A stretch of 64,000 nt of DNA from Bacteroidales bacterium (GTDB lineage Bacteria; Bacteroidota; Bacteroidia; Bacteroidales; UBA932), in assembly GCA_024691765.1 (NCBI GenBank), contig JAILNI010000030.1:1-64000 (forward strand), read 5' to 3'. Shown here one piece after another: positions 22,332 through 32,000 of this stretch. The notes beneath the pieces were generated by a model. The model saw nothing but the letters and a program-made list of their open reading frames with translations. It made no database searches and had not been told where the DNA came from. The position numbers were made by a program, and so were the translations under genes. Positions within the stretch are counted from its first letter, which is position 1; the number at the start of each line of letters is the position of its first letter.

Positions 22332-22792
22332 GCGCCACCCGCATAACCCTTCCGAACGAAGTGATGCTGGGTTCCGTGAAGGAACTGCTGGCAGAGGGGA
22401 ACTCGGTGGTAATCATGACCAAGGGACTGAGTATGCTGCCTTTCATCGAAGGCAAGCGCGACAGCGTGCTCCTCAGGCGCCTTTCCCCGGTGTGTGTCGG
22501 GGACATAGTCCTCGCGGAAATCGGTCCGGGGCATTACGTCCTGCACAGGGTGATTTCCGTTGAAGGGGAGAATGTGACGCTCAGGGGCGACGGCAACCTC
22601 CGCGGGGAGGAGCATTGCAGTCTTCAGGCCGTCGCGGGCACCGTGACAGCCATACAGAGGGAAGGGCGTGCCGACGTGGATCCACGGAGCGCAAGGCAGA
22701 TGAGGCGCTGGCGCCGCTGGGCCTCGTTTCCCTACGCTGTGCGACGCTACTATCTTGCAATTTACAGACGAATAAAAAGGATAACCATATGA
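22328..22792 (+). CDS. S24/S26 family (signal-peptidase-like) serine peptidase
   Basis: GTG start overlapping kinase stop (GTGA); MTKGLSMLPFIEGKRD, GDIVLAEI, HYVLHRVI, LRGDGN. Confidence 0.8.
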   Translation: MSATRITLPNEVMLGSVKELLAEGNSVVIMTKGLSMLPFIEGKRDSVLLRRLSPVCVGDIVLAEIGPGHYVLHRVISVEGENVTLRGDGNLRGEEHCSLQAVAGTVTAIQREGRADVDPRSARQMRRWRRWASFPYAVRRYYLAIYRRIKRITI

Positions 22793-23058
22793 GAATCAAG
22801 GAAGGATTCAAGCTCCGCACCATGCTGGGCGAGCACATAGTCACAGGGGAATACCCCATGCAGGTGAACTTCAACAAGATGGTCTCCCTCAACGAGACCG
22901 CTGCCTATCTCTGGGAGAAGGTCCAGGGCAAGGACTTCACCGAAGCCGACCTTGCGAAGCTTCTTCTCGACGAGTACGAAGTGGACGAGGCCACGGCCAA
23001 CAAAGACGCCGCCGCCCTTGCGGCAAAATGGAAGGAAATAGGCCTGATAGAGGGATGA
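22789..23058 (+). CDS. PqqD family protein (RiPP recognition element-like)
   Basis: 89 aa MRIKEGFKLRTMLGEHIVTGEYPMQVNFNKMVSLNETAAYLWEKVQGKDFTEADLAKLLLDEYEVDEATANKD; ATGA overlap with S26 gene. Confidence 0.88.
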   Translation: MRIKEGFKLRTMLGEHIVTGEYPMQVNFNKMVSLNETAAYLWEKVQGKDFTEADLAKLLLDEYEVDEATANKDAAALAAKWKEIGLIEG

Positions 23059-24683
23059 GACCGTTCAGGGACTGTTTGGCCGGGCTTCTTGCCGCACTTC
23101 GCCCGCATAAATGGAGGGTGCTTTTCAGCGCTTTCCTGGGAATCGTGCAGGTAGCACTTTCCCTGGGCTTCGTGTGGTGCAGCAAATACGTGGTCGACCT
23201 GGCGACCGGCGAGACCGAAGGCTCCCTGCTGAAGGGAGTCTGTATCTTCGGAGGCATACTGCTGATGCAGGTCCTGGTCCGCACGGGAGCCCGTTACTGG
23301 GAAGGCTACATGGTGGTGGAGGCCCAGAACATGGGCCGCGCCAGGGTTTTCTCGCGTGTGATGCGCGGGATATGGGAAGGAAAGGATCGTTTCCACAGCG
23401 GAGATACGGTGAACCGTCTCGAGGAGGATGTGCGCGTGGTGGTGGACTTCATCTGCGTGTCCCTTCCCGGAGTCGTGGTAACCCTCTGCCAGCTGGTCGC
23501 GGCCTGCGTCTTCCTCTTCGCCCTGTCGCCCCAGCTCGGCTGGATACTTGTCTTCATCATGCCCGTCGCGGTAGTCGGGAGCCGTCTTTTCTTCCGTAAA
23601 CTGCGTTCCCTTACCGGCGACATTCGCCGTGGCGACAGCCTTGTCCAGGCCCATATGCAGGAGAATATCCAGCACCGTATAGTGGTCCGTACAATGGGCA
23701 GCACCGAGGACACCCTCGACCAGTTGGACGAACTGCAGGACGATGTGAGAAAGGGTACGCTCAAGCGCCTCGGATATGCCGCGTTCTCGCGGACAATCAT
23801 GCAGCTCGGATTCATGATGGGGTACGGAGCCGCCTTCGTTTGGAGCGTCTACGGAATAAGCAAAGGGACGGTTACCTACGGTCTCATGACTGCCTTCCTG
23901 CAGCTTGTCGGCCAGGTGCAGCGCCCCGTAGCAGAGCTCGCGGGGCAGATTCCCGCCTTCATCCGGGCCCTCTCAAGCGAAGACAGGCTGATGGATCTTG
24001 CCGAACAGACCCAGGAGAGGGAGGAGGCCGACGTCTGGCTCGACGGTGCACCCGGAATCCGGGTGGAAGGTCTTTCCTACAGGTACCCCGGAGCCAGGAA
24101 GTACGTTTTCGAGAACTTCAGCTTCGATTTCCGTCCGGGCACCATGACCGCTATACTCGGCCCGACCGGGGGCGGAAAGAGCACCCTGATAAGGATAATG
24201 CTCAATCTCCTCAAGCCGACTTCCGGAAGCGTTACCCTCTATGATCCTCCGACCCCGTCGGGGCCCGGAACTCTCTGCAATTTCATGTATGTTCCACAGG
24301 GGAATTCACTCATGAGCGGAAGCATAAGGCAGAACCTGAAACTGGCCGCGCCCGGTGCAAGCGACGAAGAACTGCTTGAGGCCCTCCACGATGCTTCGGC
24401 CGATTTCGTGAGGGACCTCCCGCAGGGGCTGGACACCCTCTGTGCCGAAGTGGGGCAGGGACTCAGCGAAGGCCAGGCCCAGAGGATAGCCATAGCCCGC
24501 GCCCTGCTGCGTCCGGGAGGCATACTCGTGCTGGACGAGGCCACGAGCGCGCTCGACCCCGCCACGGAAAAGGAACTTCTCGGTAATCTCGCCCGCAAAT
24601 ACCGCGGCCGCAAGACCATACTCTGTATTACCCACAGGCCGGCAGCCACCGAATATGCCGACGAGACTCTCAAAATGGCTTGA
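23055..24683 (+). CDS. ABC exporter, fused permease-ATPase
   Basis: Six-TM permease; GPTGGGKSTLIRI; LSEGQAQRIAIARALLRPGGILVLDEATSALD; ATGA overlap with pqqD. Confidence 0.93.
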   Translation: MRPFRDCLAGLLAALRPHKWRVLFSAFLGIVQVALSLGFVWCSKYVVDLATGETEGSLLKGVCIFGGILLMQVLVRTGARYWEGYMVVEAQNMGRARVFSRVMRGIWEGKDRFHSGDTVNRLEEDVRVVVDFICVSLPGVVVTLCQLVAACVFLFALSPQLGWILVFIMPVAVVGSRLFFRKLRSLTGDIRRGDSLVQAHMQENIQHRIVVRTMGSTEDTLDQLDELQDDVRKGTLKRLGYAAFSRTIMQLGFMMGYGAAFVWSVYGISKGTVTYGLMTAFLQLVGQVQRPVAELAGQIPAFIRALSSEDRLMDLAEQTQEREEADVWLDGAPGIRVEGLSYRYPGARKYVFENFSFDFRPGTMTAILGPTGGGKSTLIRIMLNLLKPTSGSVTLYDPPTPSGPGTLCNFMYVPQGNSLMSGSIRQNLKLAAPGASDEELLEALHDASADFVRDLPQGLDTLCAEVGQGLSEGQAQRIAIARALLRPGGILVLDEATSALDPATEKELLGNLARKYRGRKTILCITHRPAATEYADETLKMA

Positions 24684-24689
24684 AGTTTG

Positions 24690-24697
24690 TATATTTG
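24690..24697 (+). promoter_or_regulatory. -7 box TATATTTG upstream of lipoprotein gene
   Basis: Exact TAnnTTTG just after ABC stop codon. Confidence 0.55.
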
Positions 24698-24718
24698 CTG
24701 ATGCGACAATTCGATGCG

Positions 24719-25732
24719 ATGAGAATCAGAAACTACATATTTGCGCTCCTTGCCGCCGGAGTCCTTGTGCTTCCTGGCTGCAAGAAGGACGATGACGACG
24801 ACACTCCGTCCATTTACGGCACTATAAAGTTCGACGAGCTTCCCGCGTACGTGCTGAAAGGAGATTCCTTCCACTTCACGGCAACGGGAGCATACCGCGG
24901 CTCAGACAAGACCGACACCCTGGTCGGCTACTATATGTACAATTCGATGACCGCCCTGCGCGATACCATCCGCAAGGAGAATCAGAGCGGCGTGGCTGAG
25001 GGCGATTTCGTCGTGAACAAGGATACCACGGGAACCTTCACTTTCACTATATACGCCTTTGCCAAGGGTTATTACGGAAACAGCGCGTCGTGCACTTTCA
25101 CCGTGGTGAATCCCGTTTTCAACGCCCCGGGGAGTTCCATTACCGGACATCCTTTCGAAATCGGAGTTACGAGTATACTAAACGATGCGCGTGACGGCCG
25201 GCTTTATTATGCCTCCTCAACCGCTTCCGGAGCATGGATGCTCAACAATCTCGCCTGGAACGGAGCGGGCGTTCCTTTCGCCGACGCGGACGCTATGAGC
25301 TACATATCCGGACGTTTCTATTCATGGGAAGAGGCAACGGAGGCCTGCCCGGTCGGTTGGAAACTGCCCTCCGACGCCGATTTCGTCGCGCTTGCTGGCG
25401 CAGGCTCGGCCGGGGAAACCATACCCGGCAAGGCCGGTATGCTCAAGGGCGACGTAAGTTTCAACGGTACGGCGATGTGGCCTTTCACCGATATTTCCGT
25501 AGTCATTACAAACGAAAGCATGTTCACCGCCATGCCGTGGGGTTATATGACCACGTCCGCGGGCATTCACAGTTTCAAATCCGTAAGGAATATGGCGGCT
25601 TTCTGGACCGCGGATTCCGTGGATGCGGACAACGCCCGCGTGAGGTACGTCCTGTCCGACTCCAACGACATCTTCGTCCAGGCTATGGACAAGAAGTCCT
25701 TCGGCGCTTCGGTGCGCTGCATCAAGGAATAA
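24719..25732 (+). CDS. lipoprotein with FISUMP-like C-terminal domain
   Basis: MRIRNYIFALLAAGVLVLPGCKKDDDDD lipobox; ...EEATEACPVGWKLPSDADFVAL...FGASVRCIKE. Confidence 0.75.
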   Translation: MRIRNYIFALLAAGVLVLPGCKKDDDDDTPSIYGTIKFDELPAYVLKGDSFHFTATGAYRGSDKTDTLVGYYMYNSMTALRDTIRKENQSGVAEGDFVVNKDTTGTFTFTIYAFAKGYYGNSASCTFTVVNPVFNAPGSSITGHPFEIGVTSILNDARDGRLYYASSTASGAWMLNNLAWNGAGVPFADADAMSYISGRFYSWEEATEACPVGWKLPSDADFVALAGAGSAGETIPGKAGMLKGDVSFNGTAMWPFTDISVVITNESMFTAMPWGYMTTSAGIHSFKSVRNMAAFWTADSVDADNARVRYVLSDSNDIFVQAMDKKSFGASVRCIKE

Positions 25733-26842
25733 TCACATCGAAGAAACAGTCTCAAGGGAATTCCTGAGGCACATTGCAAGCCAGTCGACAGCCCGCGCCA
25801 GCAGACGCGGGCTCGTTTTTGCCGCTTCCAGCACCGTGCACGCGAGTCCTCCGCTTATGAGCAGGCCTGTAAGCGGAAGGGATATGAGGTTGGAAAGCAG
25901 GAAGTACTTAGGGAAAGTATGGAAGCGCAGCCACACGAGAGGGGCCGTGAAGACCTGGCAGCTCAGCGACATGGCCATGGATTCCCAGGTGCGGCGCACC
26001 GGGTCCCAGCGTCCGCCGCGTCCGTTTAACGGGGGGTACCAGTCCCTGAGTCGCGGGTATATGAGAAATATCCCGAGCATGGCCAGATACGACAGCTGGA
26101 ATCCGGCCGAGAACAACACCGAGGGCCTGGCGCACAACTGTATGAGGAGAGCGGTGCACAGTACCCCTGCCGGTGGCTTCCTGCGTCCCGGGCAGTTCCT
26201 TGCGATTTCGTTGAGGCATATGAAGAGGAAAGCCCTTACAGTCGACGGGCCCGCTCCCGTCATCATGGTATAGAATCCGGACATCAGGACAATAATGCAT
26301 GAACGTATTATCCATGCCGGCCCGGAGTTCCCGAGGAATAGGAATAATTTGCTGAGTATGAGGTAAATGATTCCGAGGTGCAGGCCACTTAGCGCGAGTA
26401 TGTGGGCGGCGCCCGCCTGCCGGAATGACTGCACCGTAGCCCTGTCGAGAAGTTCCCTGCGGCCGGTGATGAGTGCCAGCAGCAGTGCGTTGGTTTCCCG
26501 GTGAGGGAAGGGGATGCGCCTGATGACGGCCGACAGCCGCTCCAGGGCCATTTCCGGCATTCCGTCTGGAAGAACGGGGGAGTTGCTTCCAGCCGGGAGT
26601 GATTGGACGTTCCGTGAACTCCAGGTGAAGGCGCCGAGAAGCAGGAAGAGCAGGGCGGCAAGCCAGGTGCGGTGTCCTTTGCGGAGCGCCATGGCGGCAA
26701 GGCAGCAAGCCGCACCGGCCAGGCACACGGATCCCGCCGCCGGTCCAGCCCCCAGGGCGGCCGCGGCAATGGCTCCGGCGAGGAACGGCACGGAGAGGAC
26801 CACCATGTTCAAGTCTGCCTTCACGGGGGCCGAATATATCAT
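25733..26842 (-). CDS. ComEC/Rec2-type competence domain protein, no C-terminal MBL domain
   Basis: AGAAHILALSGLHLGIIY; MTGAGPSTVRAFLF; SVLFSAGFQLSYLAMLGI; 369 aa. The alternative start MVVLSVPF lies at 26806. Confidence 0.85.
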   Translation of the reverse strand: MIYSAPVKADLNMVVLSVPFLAGAIAAAALGAGPAAGSVCLAGAACCLAAMALRKGHRTWLAALLFLLLGAFTWSSRNVQSLPAGSNSPVLPDGMPEMALERLSAVIRRIPFPHRETNALLLALITGRRELLDRATVQSFRQAGAAHILALSGLHLGIIYLILSKLFLFLGNSGPAWIIRSCIIVLMSGFYTMMTGAGPSTVRAFLFICLNEIARNCPGRRKPPAGVLCTALLIQLCARPSVLFSAGFQLSYLAMLGIFLIYPRLRDWYPPLNGRGGRWDPVRRTWESMAMSLSCQVFTAPLVWLRFHTFPKYFLLSNLISLPLTGLLISGGLACTVLEAAKTSPRLLARAVDWLAMCLRNSLETVSSM

Positions 26843-26934
26843 TCCGTCCGGATTGCAGGGGAGTAAACGGGGGAGTAAAACGCAAAAAAAGATTTTTTGA
26901 AGGCCATAAAGTTTTTATATCGGAAAAAAGGGAT

Positions 26935-26942
26935 TAAATTTG
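26935..26942 (+). promoter_or_regulatory. -7 box TAAATTTG for ackA
   Basis: TAnnTTTG 19 nt upstream of ATG 26962. Confidence 0.55.
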
Positions 26943-26961
26943 TACGATTAAAACCATACCG

Positions 26962-28176
26962 ATGATAATACTCGTAATCAATTGCGGCTCATCTTCCATC
27001 AAGTACAGGCTGATGGACATGAAGAGCGACGATGTCTACGACATCCTGGCCAAAGGCATAGTTGAAAAAATCGGCCTTCCCGACGGCATCAACACTTATG
27101 AACCTGCAGGTAAGGGCAAGATCAGCGTGAACCTTCCCGTTCCGGACCATACGGTCGGAATGCAGCTCATCCTGAACGACCTCGTCAGCCCCGAGCACGG
27201 AGTGCTGGGCAGCTTCGCCGACATCGAGGCGGTAGGCCACCGCATAGTGCAGGGCGCCGATTTCTTCAACGGCAGCGCTCTCGTGAACGACGACGTGCTC
27301 GACAAGATTGAGATCTGCGCCGAATTCGCGCCGCTCCACAACCACGCCCACCTGCTCGGCATTCGCGCCTGCAAGAAAGTGTTGCCCGAGGTCCCACAGG
27401 TAGTCGTGTTCGACACGGCCTTCCATCAGACCATGCCCGAACATGCTTACATGTACGCCCTTCCGTACGAGTATTACAGCAAGTATCACGTCCGCCGTTA
27501 CGGCGCCCACGGAACTTCGCACGACTATGTGTCGCATGAAGGAGCCCGTATCGCCGGTATCGACATCAACAATTCGAAAATCATCACCTGCCACATCGGC
27601 AGCGGTTCTTCCGTTTGCGCCGTGCTGAACGGCAAGTGCGTGGACACTTCAATGGGCTTCACGCCGCTTGAAGGCATGATCATGGGAACGCGCTGCGGCT
27701 GCATCGACGCCAACATCGTTCCCTATATCATGAAGAAGGAGAACCTCACTCCCGACCAGATGACGGACATCATGAACAAGAAGAGCGGCTTCCTCGGCCT
27801 CAGCCAGAAGACCTCCGACGCCCGCGAGCTCGACGCCCTGGCCGAGGGTGGCGACCACAAGGCCAAACTCGTCTTCAAGAAGCTCACTTACGATATCGTC
27901 AAACTCATCGGCGCCTACACGGCCGCCATGGACGGAGTGGACCTGATCGTCTTCACCGCCGGCATAGGCGAACACAATCCGCGCCTGCGCCGCCGCGTCT
28001 GCGAGAATCTCGGCTACCTGGGCGTCAAGATCGACCACGAGGCCAACAAGGCTTCCGGCGTGAACGCCGTCATCTCAGCCCCGGATTCCAAGGTGAAAGT
28101 GGCCCTCATCCCCACGGAAGAGGAACTCATGATAGCCCGCGACACCATGCACATCGTCTCAGCATTATACGAATAA
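26962..28176 (+). CDS. ackA: acetate kinase
   Basis: MIILVINCGSSSIKYRLMDM; VVFDTAFHQTMPEHAYMYALP; HIGSGSSVCAVLNGKCVDTSMGFTPLEG. Confidence 0.96.
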   Translation: MIILVINCGSSSIKYRLMDMKSDDVYDILAKGIVEKIGLPDGINTYEPAGKGKISVNLPVPDHTVGMQLILNDLVSPEHGVLGSFADIEAVGHRIVQGADFFNGSALVNDDVLDKIEICAEFAPLHNHAHLLGIRACKKVLPEVPQVVVFDTAFHQTMPEHAYMYALPYEYYSKYHVRRYGAHGTSHDYVSHEGARIAGIDINNSKIITCHIGSGSSVCAVLNGKCVDTSMGFTPLEGMIMGTRCGCIDANIVPYIMKKENLTPDQMTDIMNKKSGFLGLSQKTSDARELDALAEGGDHKAKLVFKKLTYDIVKLIGAYTAAMDGVDLIVFTAGIGEHNPRLRRRVCENLGYLGVKIDHEANKASGVNAVISAPDSKVKVALIPTEEELMIARDTMHIVSALYE

Positions 28177-28180
28177 CACT

Positions 28181-29092
28181 ATGATAGCAACTTTCAACGA
28201 CCTCTTCGCAGAGCTCAGGGCAAAGAACATCTGCAAAAGACTCGTAGTCGCATGGGGCGTCGACGAGCACTCGATCGAAGCGGCATACAAGGCCGCGGAA
28301 ATGGGCTTCGTAAAGGCAACGCTCGTGGGTGACTCCAAACTCATAGAGGAAGTGTGCAAGGCCCAGGGCTTCGACATGTCGAAATTCGAAATCGTGGACA
28401 ATCCCGTAGAGCTCAAGGCGGTCGCCGAGGCTGTCCGCATGGTCCACGACGGCGAGGGAGACGTGCTCATGAAGGGTCTCTGCAGCACCGACAAGTTCCT
28501 CCGCGCCATACTCAACAAGGATTGCGGCCTGCTGCCCCCGAAGGGCCTGCTCAGCCATGTCGGCGTGATGGAAAACCCGAACTATCCCAAGCTGATGTTC
28601 CTCAGCGACATGGCCGTGATCCCGGCTCCGGATTTCCGCCAGAAGGTGAAGGAGACTGGCTTCATGCTCAACGTGGCACACAGCTTCGGCATCGCCAAGC
28701 CCAAGGTTGCGTTCATATCCGCCACCGAGCAGATGCTCGACAGCATTCCTTCCGCAATCGAGGCCGCAATGCTCGCAAAGATGTGCGACCGCGGACAGAT
28801 AAAGGGATGTGTCGGAGACGGCCCGCTGGCGCTTGACGTCGCCATCGATCCGGAAAGCGTGGCTATCAAGAAGCTTGTCAGCCCCGTGGCAGGCGACGCC
28901 GACTGCATGCTCTTCCCCAACATCGAGAGCGCGAACGTCTTCTGGAAGACCAACTCGAAACTCTGCGGAGGCTCCGTCCGTCAGGCTGGAATACTCGTGG
29001 GCGTTACGGCTCCCTGCGTACTCGCGAGCCGTGCAGATACCGCCGACACCAAGCTTTGCAGCATAGCGACGGCGGTAATGAGTATAGCTTAG
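28181..29092 (+). CDS. phosphate acetyl/butyryltransferase family protein
   Basis: 303 aa following ackA; DVLMKGLCSTDKFLRAIL; DGPLALDVAIDPESVAIK. Confidence 0.88.
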   Translation: MIATFNDLFAELRAKNICKRLVVAWGVDEHSIEAAYKAAEMGFVKATLVGDSKLIEEVCKAQGFDMSKFEIVDNPVELKAVAEAVRMVHDGEGDVLMKGLCSTDKFLRAILNKDCGLLPPKGLLSHVGVMENPNYPKLMFLSDMAVIPAPDFRQKVKETGFMLNVAHSFGIAKPKVAFISATEQMLDSIPSAIEAAMLAKMCDRGQIKGCVGDGPLALDVAIDPESVAIKKLVSPVAGDADCMLFPNIESANVFWKTNSKLCGGSVRQAGILVGVTAPCVLASRADTADTKLCSIATAVMSIA

Positions 29093-29099
29093 GCGGGAA

Positions 29100-30560
29100 C
29101 TATCCTACCACGGGCTTGTATTTCGGAACAAGGCCTTTCATGAGGCTCCATGCCAGCAGATAGGCTATTCCGCAGAAGCAGAATACCACAAAGTAGCCGG
29201 CAGGCTTTCCGCTGAATCCAAGGAAACGGAAAGCCTCGCCTGCGTTTTCGGCATAGGTGAAGAGGTTTCCGGCAACCTTCTGGATTATCATCGAGCCGAC
29301 TCCTCCGGCCATGGCGCCTATTCCCGTTACGGTCGCTATCGCACTCTTCGGGAACATGTCGCCTACGGTGCTGAAGAGGTTGGCGCTCCAGGCCTGATGT
29401 CCTGCGGCAGCGAGGCCTATCAGTATGGCAGGCCACCATGGGGAACTGACTCCAAGGGGCTGGGCAAGCAGGGCGAAAAGCGGGAAGAAGGCGAATATGA
29501 GCATGGCCAGCATGCGCCCGGGGTAGGGGTGCATGCCCCTCTTCTCGACGAAGAGCTTGGGCAGGTAGCCTCCGAAAATGGAGACCACTGTAACTATCGC
29601 GTAGAGCGTAAAGATGAGGGCCTGACCCTTCGGTTCCGTCATCTTGATGCCGAACTGGTTCGTGAAGTAGCTGGGAGCCCAGAAAAGGAAGAACCACCAG
29701 ACTCCGTCGGTGAAGAACTTTCCGACTATGAAACTCCAGGTCTGGCGGAACTTGAAGCACTCCCACAGGCTGAACTTGGGCTCCTTTGCGGCTGCTTCCG
29801 CTGCCGCGGCCTTTTCCGCCGCCTCTGCGGCGCTGTCCTGATGGATATACTCGAGTTCGGCCTCGTTCACATGACTGCTCTTTTCCGGCTTGTCATACAT
29901 GAAAGTCCAGAAGAACATCCAGATGAAGCCTATGCCGCCGATTATGATGAAAGCCCATTCCCAGCCAAGGTTCTTGGCCAGCGGGGGTATGCACAGCGGG
30001 GCTGCAAGCGCGCCTACCGAGGCTCCGGCGTTGAAGATGGAGGTGGCGAAGGCGCGGTCTTTCTTGGGGAAGTATTCTGCGGTAACCTTGATTGCGGCGG
30101 GGAAGTTGCCGGCTTCACCCAGGGCCAGGATTCCGCGGCAGAGCAGGAACAGCCACACGCTTACTGTGGCCACCACGCTCATGGTCTCGCCGGCTACGGC
30201 ACCGGCCTTGAGTGCGGCAACGCTCTCCACTCCGGATACGAGATGCACCGTTCCCCAGCCGCATGCGGCATGCATGACGGCGCCTGCGGACCAGACTCCT
30301 ATGGCGATGAGGTAGCCCTTCTTGGTGCCCATCCAGTCGACGAACTTGCCTGCGAAGAGGCAGAATATGGCGTACAGTATCGAGAACGCGGAGGTTATGG
30401 TACCGTAATCGGCGTCGGTCCAGCCGAATTCGGGCTTGATGAAGCCTTCGTAGGTGAGCGAAAGAACCTGGCGGTCGAGATAATTTACCGTGGTGGCGAA
30501 GAAAAGCAGCGAGCAGAGCCACCAGCGCCAGTTGGTCATGAGTTTTTTCTGAGTGGACAT
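29100..30560 (-). CDS. MFS transporter, hexuronate (ExuT/ACS)-like
   Basis: 12-TM MFS; NYLDRQVLSLTYEGFIKPEFGWTDADYGTI; directly downstream of uxaC. Confidence 0.85.
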   Translation of the reverse strand: MSTQKKLMTNWRWWLCSLLFFATTVNYLDRQVLSLTYEGFIKPEFGWTDADYGTITSAFSILYAIFCLFAGKFVDWMGTKKGYLIAIGVWSAGAVMHAACGWGTVHLVSGVESVAALKAGAVAGETMSVVATVSVWLFLLCRGILALGEAGNFPAAIKVTAEYFPKKDRAFATSIFNAGASVGALAAPLCIPPLAKNLGWEWAFIIIGGIGFIWMFFWTFMYDKPEKSSHVNEAELEYIHQDSAAEAAEKAAAAEAAAKEPKFSLWECFKFRQTWSFIVGKFFTDGVWWFFLFWAPSYFTNQFGIKMTEPKGQALIFTLYAIVTVVSIFGGYLPKLFVEKRGMHPYPGRMLAMLIFAFFPLFALLAQPLGVSSPWWPAILIGLAAAGHQAWSANLFSTVGDMFPKSAIATVTGIGAMAGGVGSMIIQKVAGNLFTYAENAGEAFRFLGFSGKPAGYFVVFCFCGIAYLLAWSLMKGLVPKYKPVVG

Positions 30561-30561
30561 A

Positions 30562-31977
30562 TTAGAAATTGAAATAGTTCTTTGCGTTGTCGTAACAGAT
30601 GTCGCGTACCATATTCTTTATGGTATCCATTTCGCTGACGGGCAGTTTGCCGTCCTCGATGTCGCGGCCGAGCACGTCGCAAAGTATGCGGCGGAAGTAT
30701 TCGTGGCGGGGATAGCTGATGAAGGACCGGGAGTCGGTGAGCATTCCCACGAAACGGCTCAGGAGCCCGAGGGCGCTCAGGGCGTTCAACTGCTTGCGCA
30801 TGCCGTCTTCCTGATCCAGGAACCACCAGGCGGCGCCGAACTGCATCTTTCCGGGGAAGCTGCCGTCGTTGAAGGTGTAGGCCATGGTGGCCAGCACCTC
30901 GTTGTCCTTGGGATTGAGGCAGTAGAGTATGGTCTTGGCGAGTTCTCCTTCGCGCTCCAGGCTGTCCAGGAACTTATGCCCGGCGGCTGCCATGGGAAGG
31001 TCGTGGATGGCGTCGTAACCCGTATCCGGGCCGACGCTTTCGAACATGCGGCTGTTGTTGTTGCGTATGGCGCCTACATGGAACTGCTGGGCCCAGCCCG
31101 ACTTCGCGTCCATCACGGCCACGTCGTGCATGAAGGCGCTGCGGAATTTTTCGAGTTCGGTAGCGGAAGGCTTGCGCCCGAGCAGGACCTTCTTGAATAT
31201 GAGTTCTATTTCAATCTGCTTGTAATCGGCCGCATAGAAGGTCTCCAGGCCATGGTCCGACAGCTTGCACCCCATGGATGCGAAGAAGTCGTGGCGTATC
31301 TTGAGCGCCTCGAGAAGGTCGGCGTAGGAGTCTATCTCCTTGCCTGCGGCTTCGCCAAGTTTCTGAAGGTATTCCCTGTAGGCCTTGGGATTCTCTATGG
31401 CCATGGCCTTGTCGGGCCTCCAGGCCGGAAGGACCTTCGTGCCGAAGGGTTTCCGGGCTATCTGTTTGTGCCAGCGCAGGTCGTCCGCCGGATCGTCCGT
31501 GGTGCAGACTACCTCGACCCCGAACTTGCGGATGAGTGCCTGGCCGCGGAATTCCGGGGTGGCGAGCTTGGCGTTGCACTCCTCGAAAATTTCTCGGGCC
31601 GTCTCCGGCTTGAGTATCTTGTATATCCCGAATACCCTTGCGAGTTCCAGCTGGGTCCAGTGGTAAAGGGGATTGCGCATCAGGCGCGGCATGGTTTCCG
31701 CCCACTTCTCAAAGGTTTCCCAACTGCTCTTCCTGCCTCCCGTAAGATAGTCCTCCGGGACTCCGTTGCCACGCATCTGGCGCCATTTGTAATGGTCTCC
31801 GTAATGGCCGTCCACCAGCCAGAGCTGGGTGATGTCGCGGAACTGTATGTTCTCGGCAATCTGCTGGGGAACGAGATGGCAGTGATAATCGATGATTGGC
31901 ATGCCCTCGGCGGCGTCGTGATAGAGTTCGCGTGCCGCATCCGTGGTGAGCATGAAGTCTGGATGAATGAATTCCAT
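30562..31977 (-). CDS. uxaC: glucuronate/galacturonate isomerase
   Basis: MEFIHPDFMLTTDAARELYHDAAEGMPIIDYHCHLVP...LWLVDGHYGDHYKWRQMRGNGV; start trimmed to MEFIH. Confidence 0.95.
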   Translation of the reverse strand: MEFIHPDFMLTTDAARELYHDAAEGMPIIDYHCHLVPQQIAENIQFRDITQLWLVDGHYGDHYKWRQMRGNGVPEDYLTGGRKSSWETFEKWAETMPRLMRNPLYHWTQLELARVFGIYKILKPETAREIFEECNAKLATPEFRGQALIRKFGVEVVCTTDDPADDLRWHKQIARKPFGTKVLPAWRPDKAMAIENPKAYREYLQKLGEAAGKEIDSYADLLEALKIRHDFFASMGCKLSDHGLETFYAADYKQIEIELIFKKVLLGRKPSATELEKFRSAFMHDVAVMDAKSGWAQQFHVGAIRNNNSRMFESVGPDTGYDAIHDLPMAAAGHKFLDSLEREGELAKTILYCLNPKDNEVLATMAYTFNDGSFPGKMQFGAAWWFLDQEDGMRKQLNALSALGLLSRFVGMLTDSRSFISYPRHEYFRRILCDVLGRDIEDGKLPVSEMDTIKNMVRDICYDNAKNYFNF

Positions 31978-32000
31978 ATGCGGTGATTTGGCTTGTCTTA

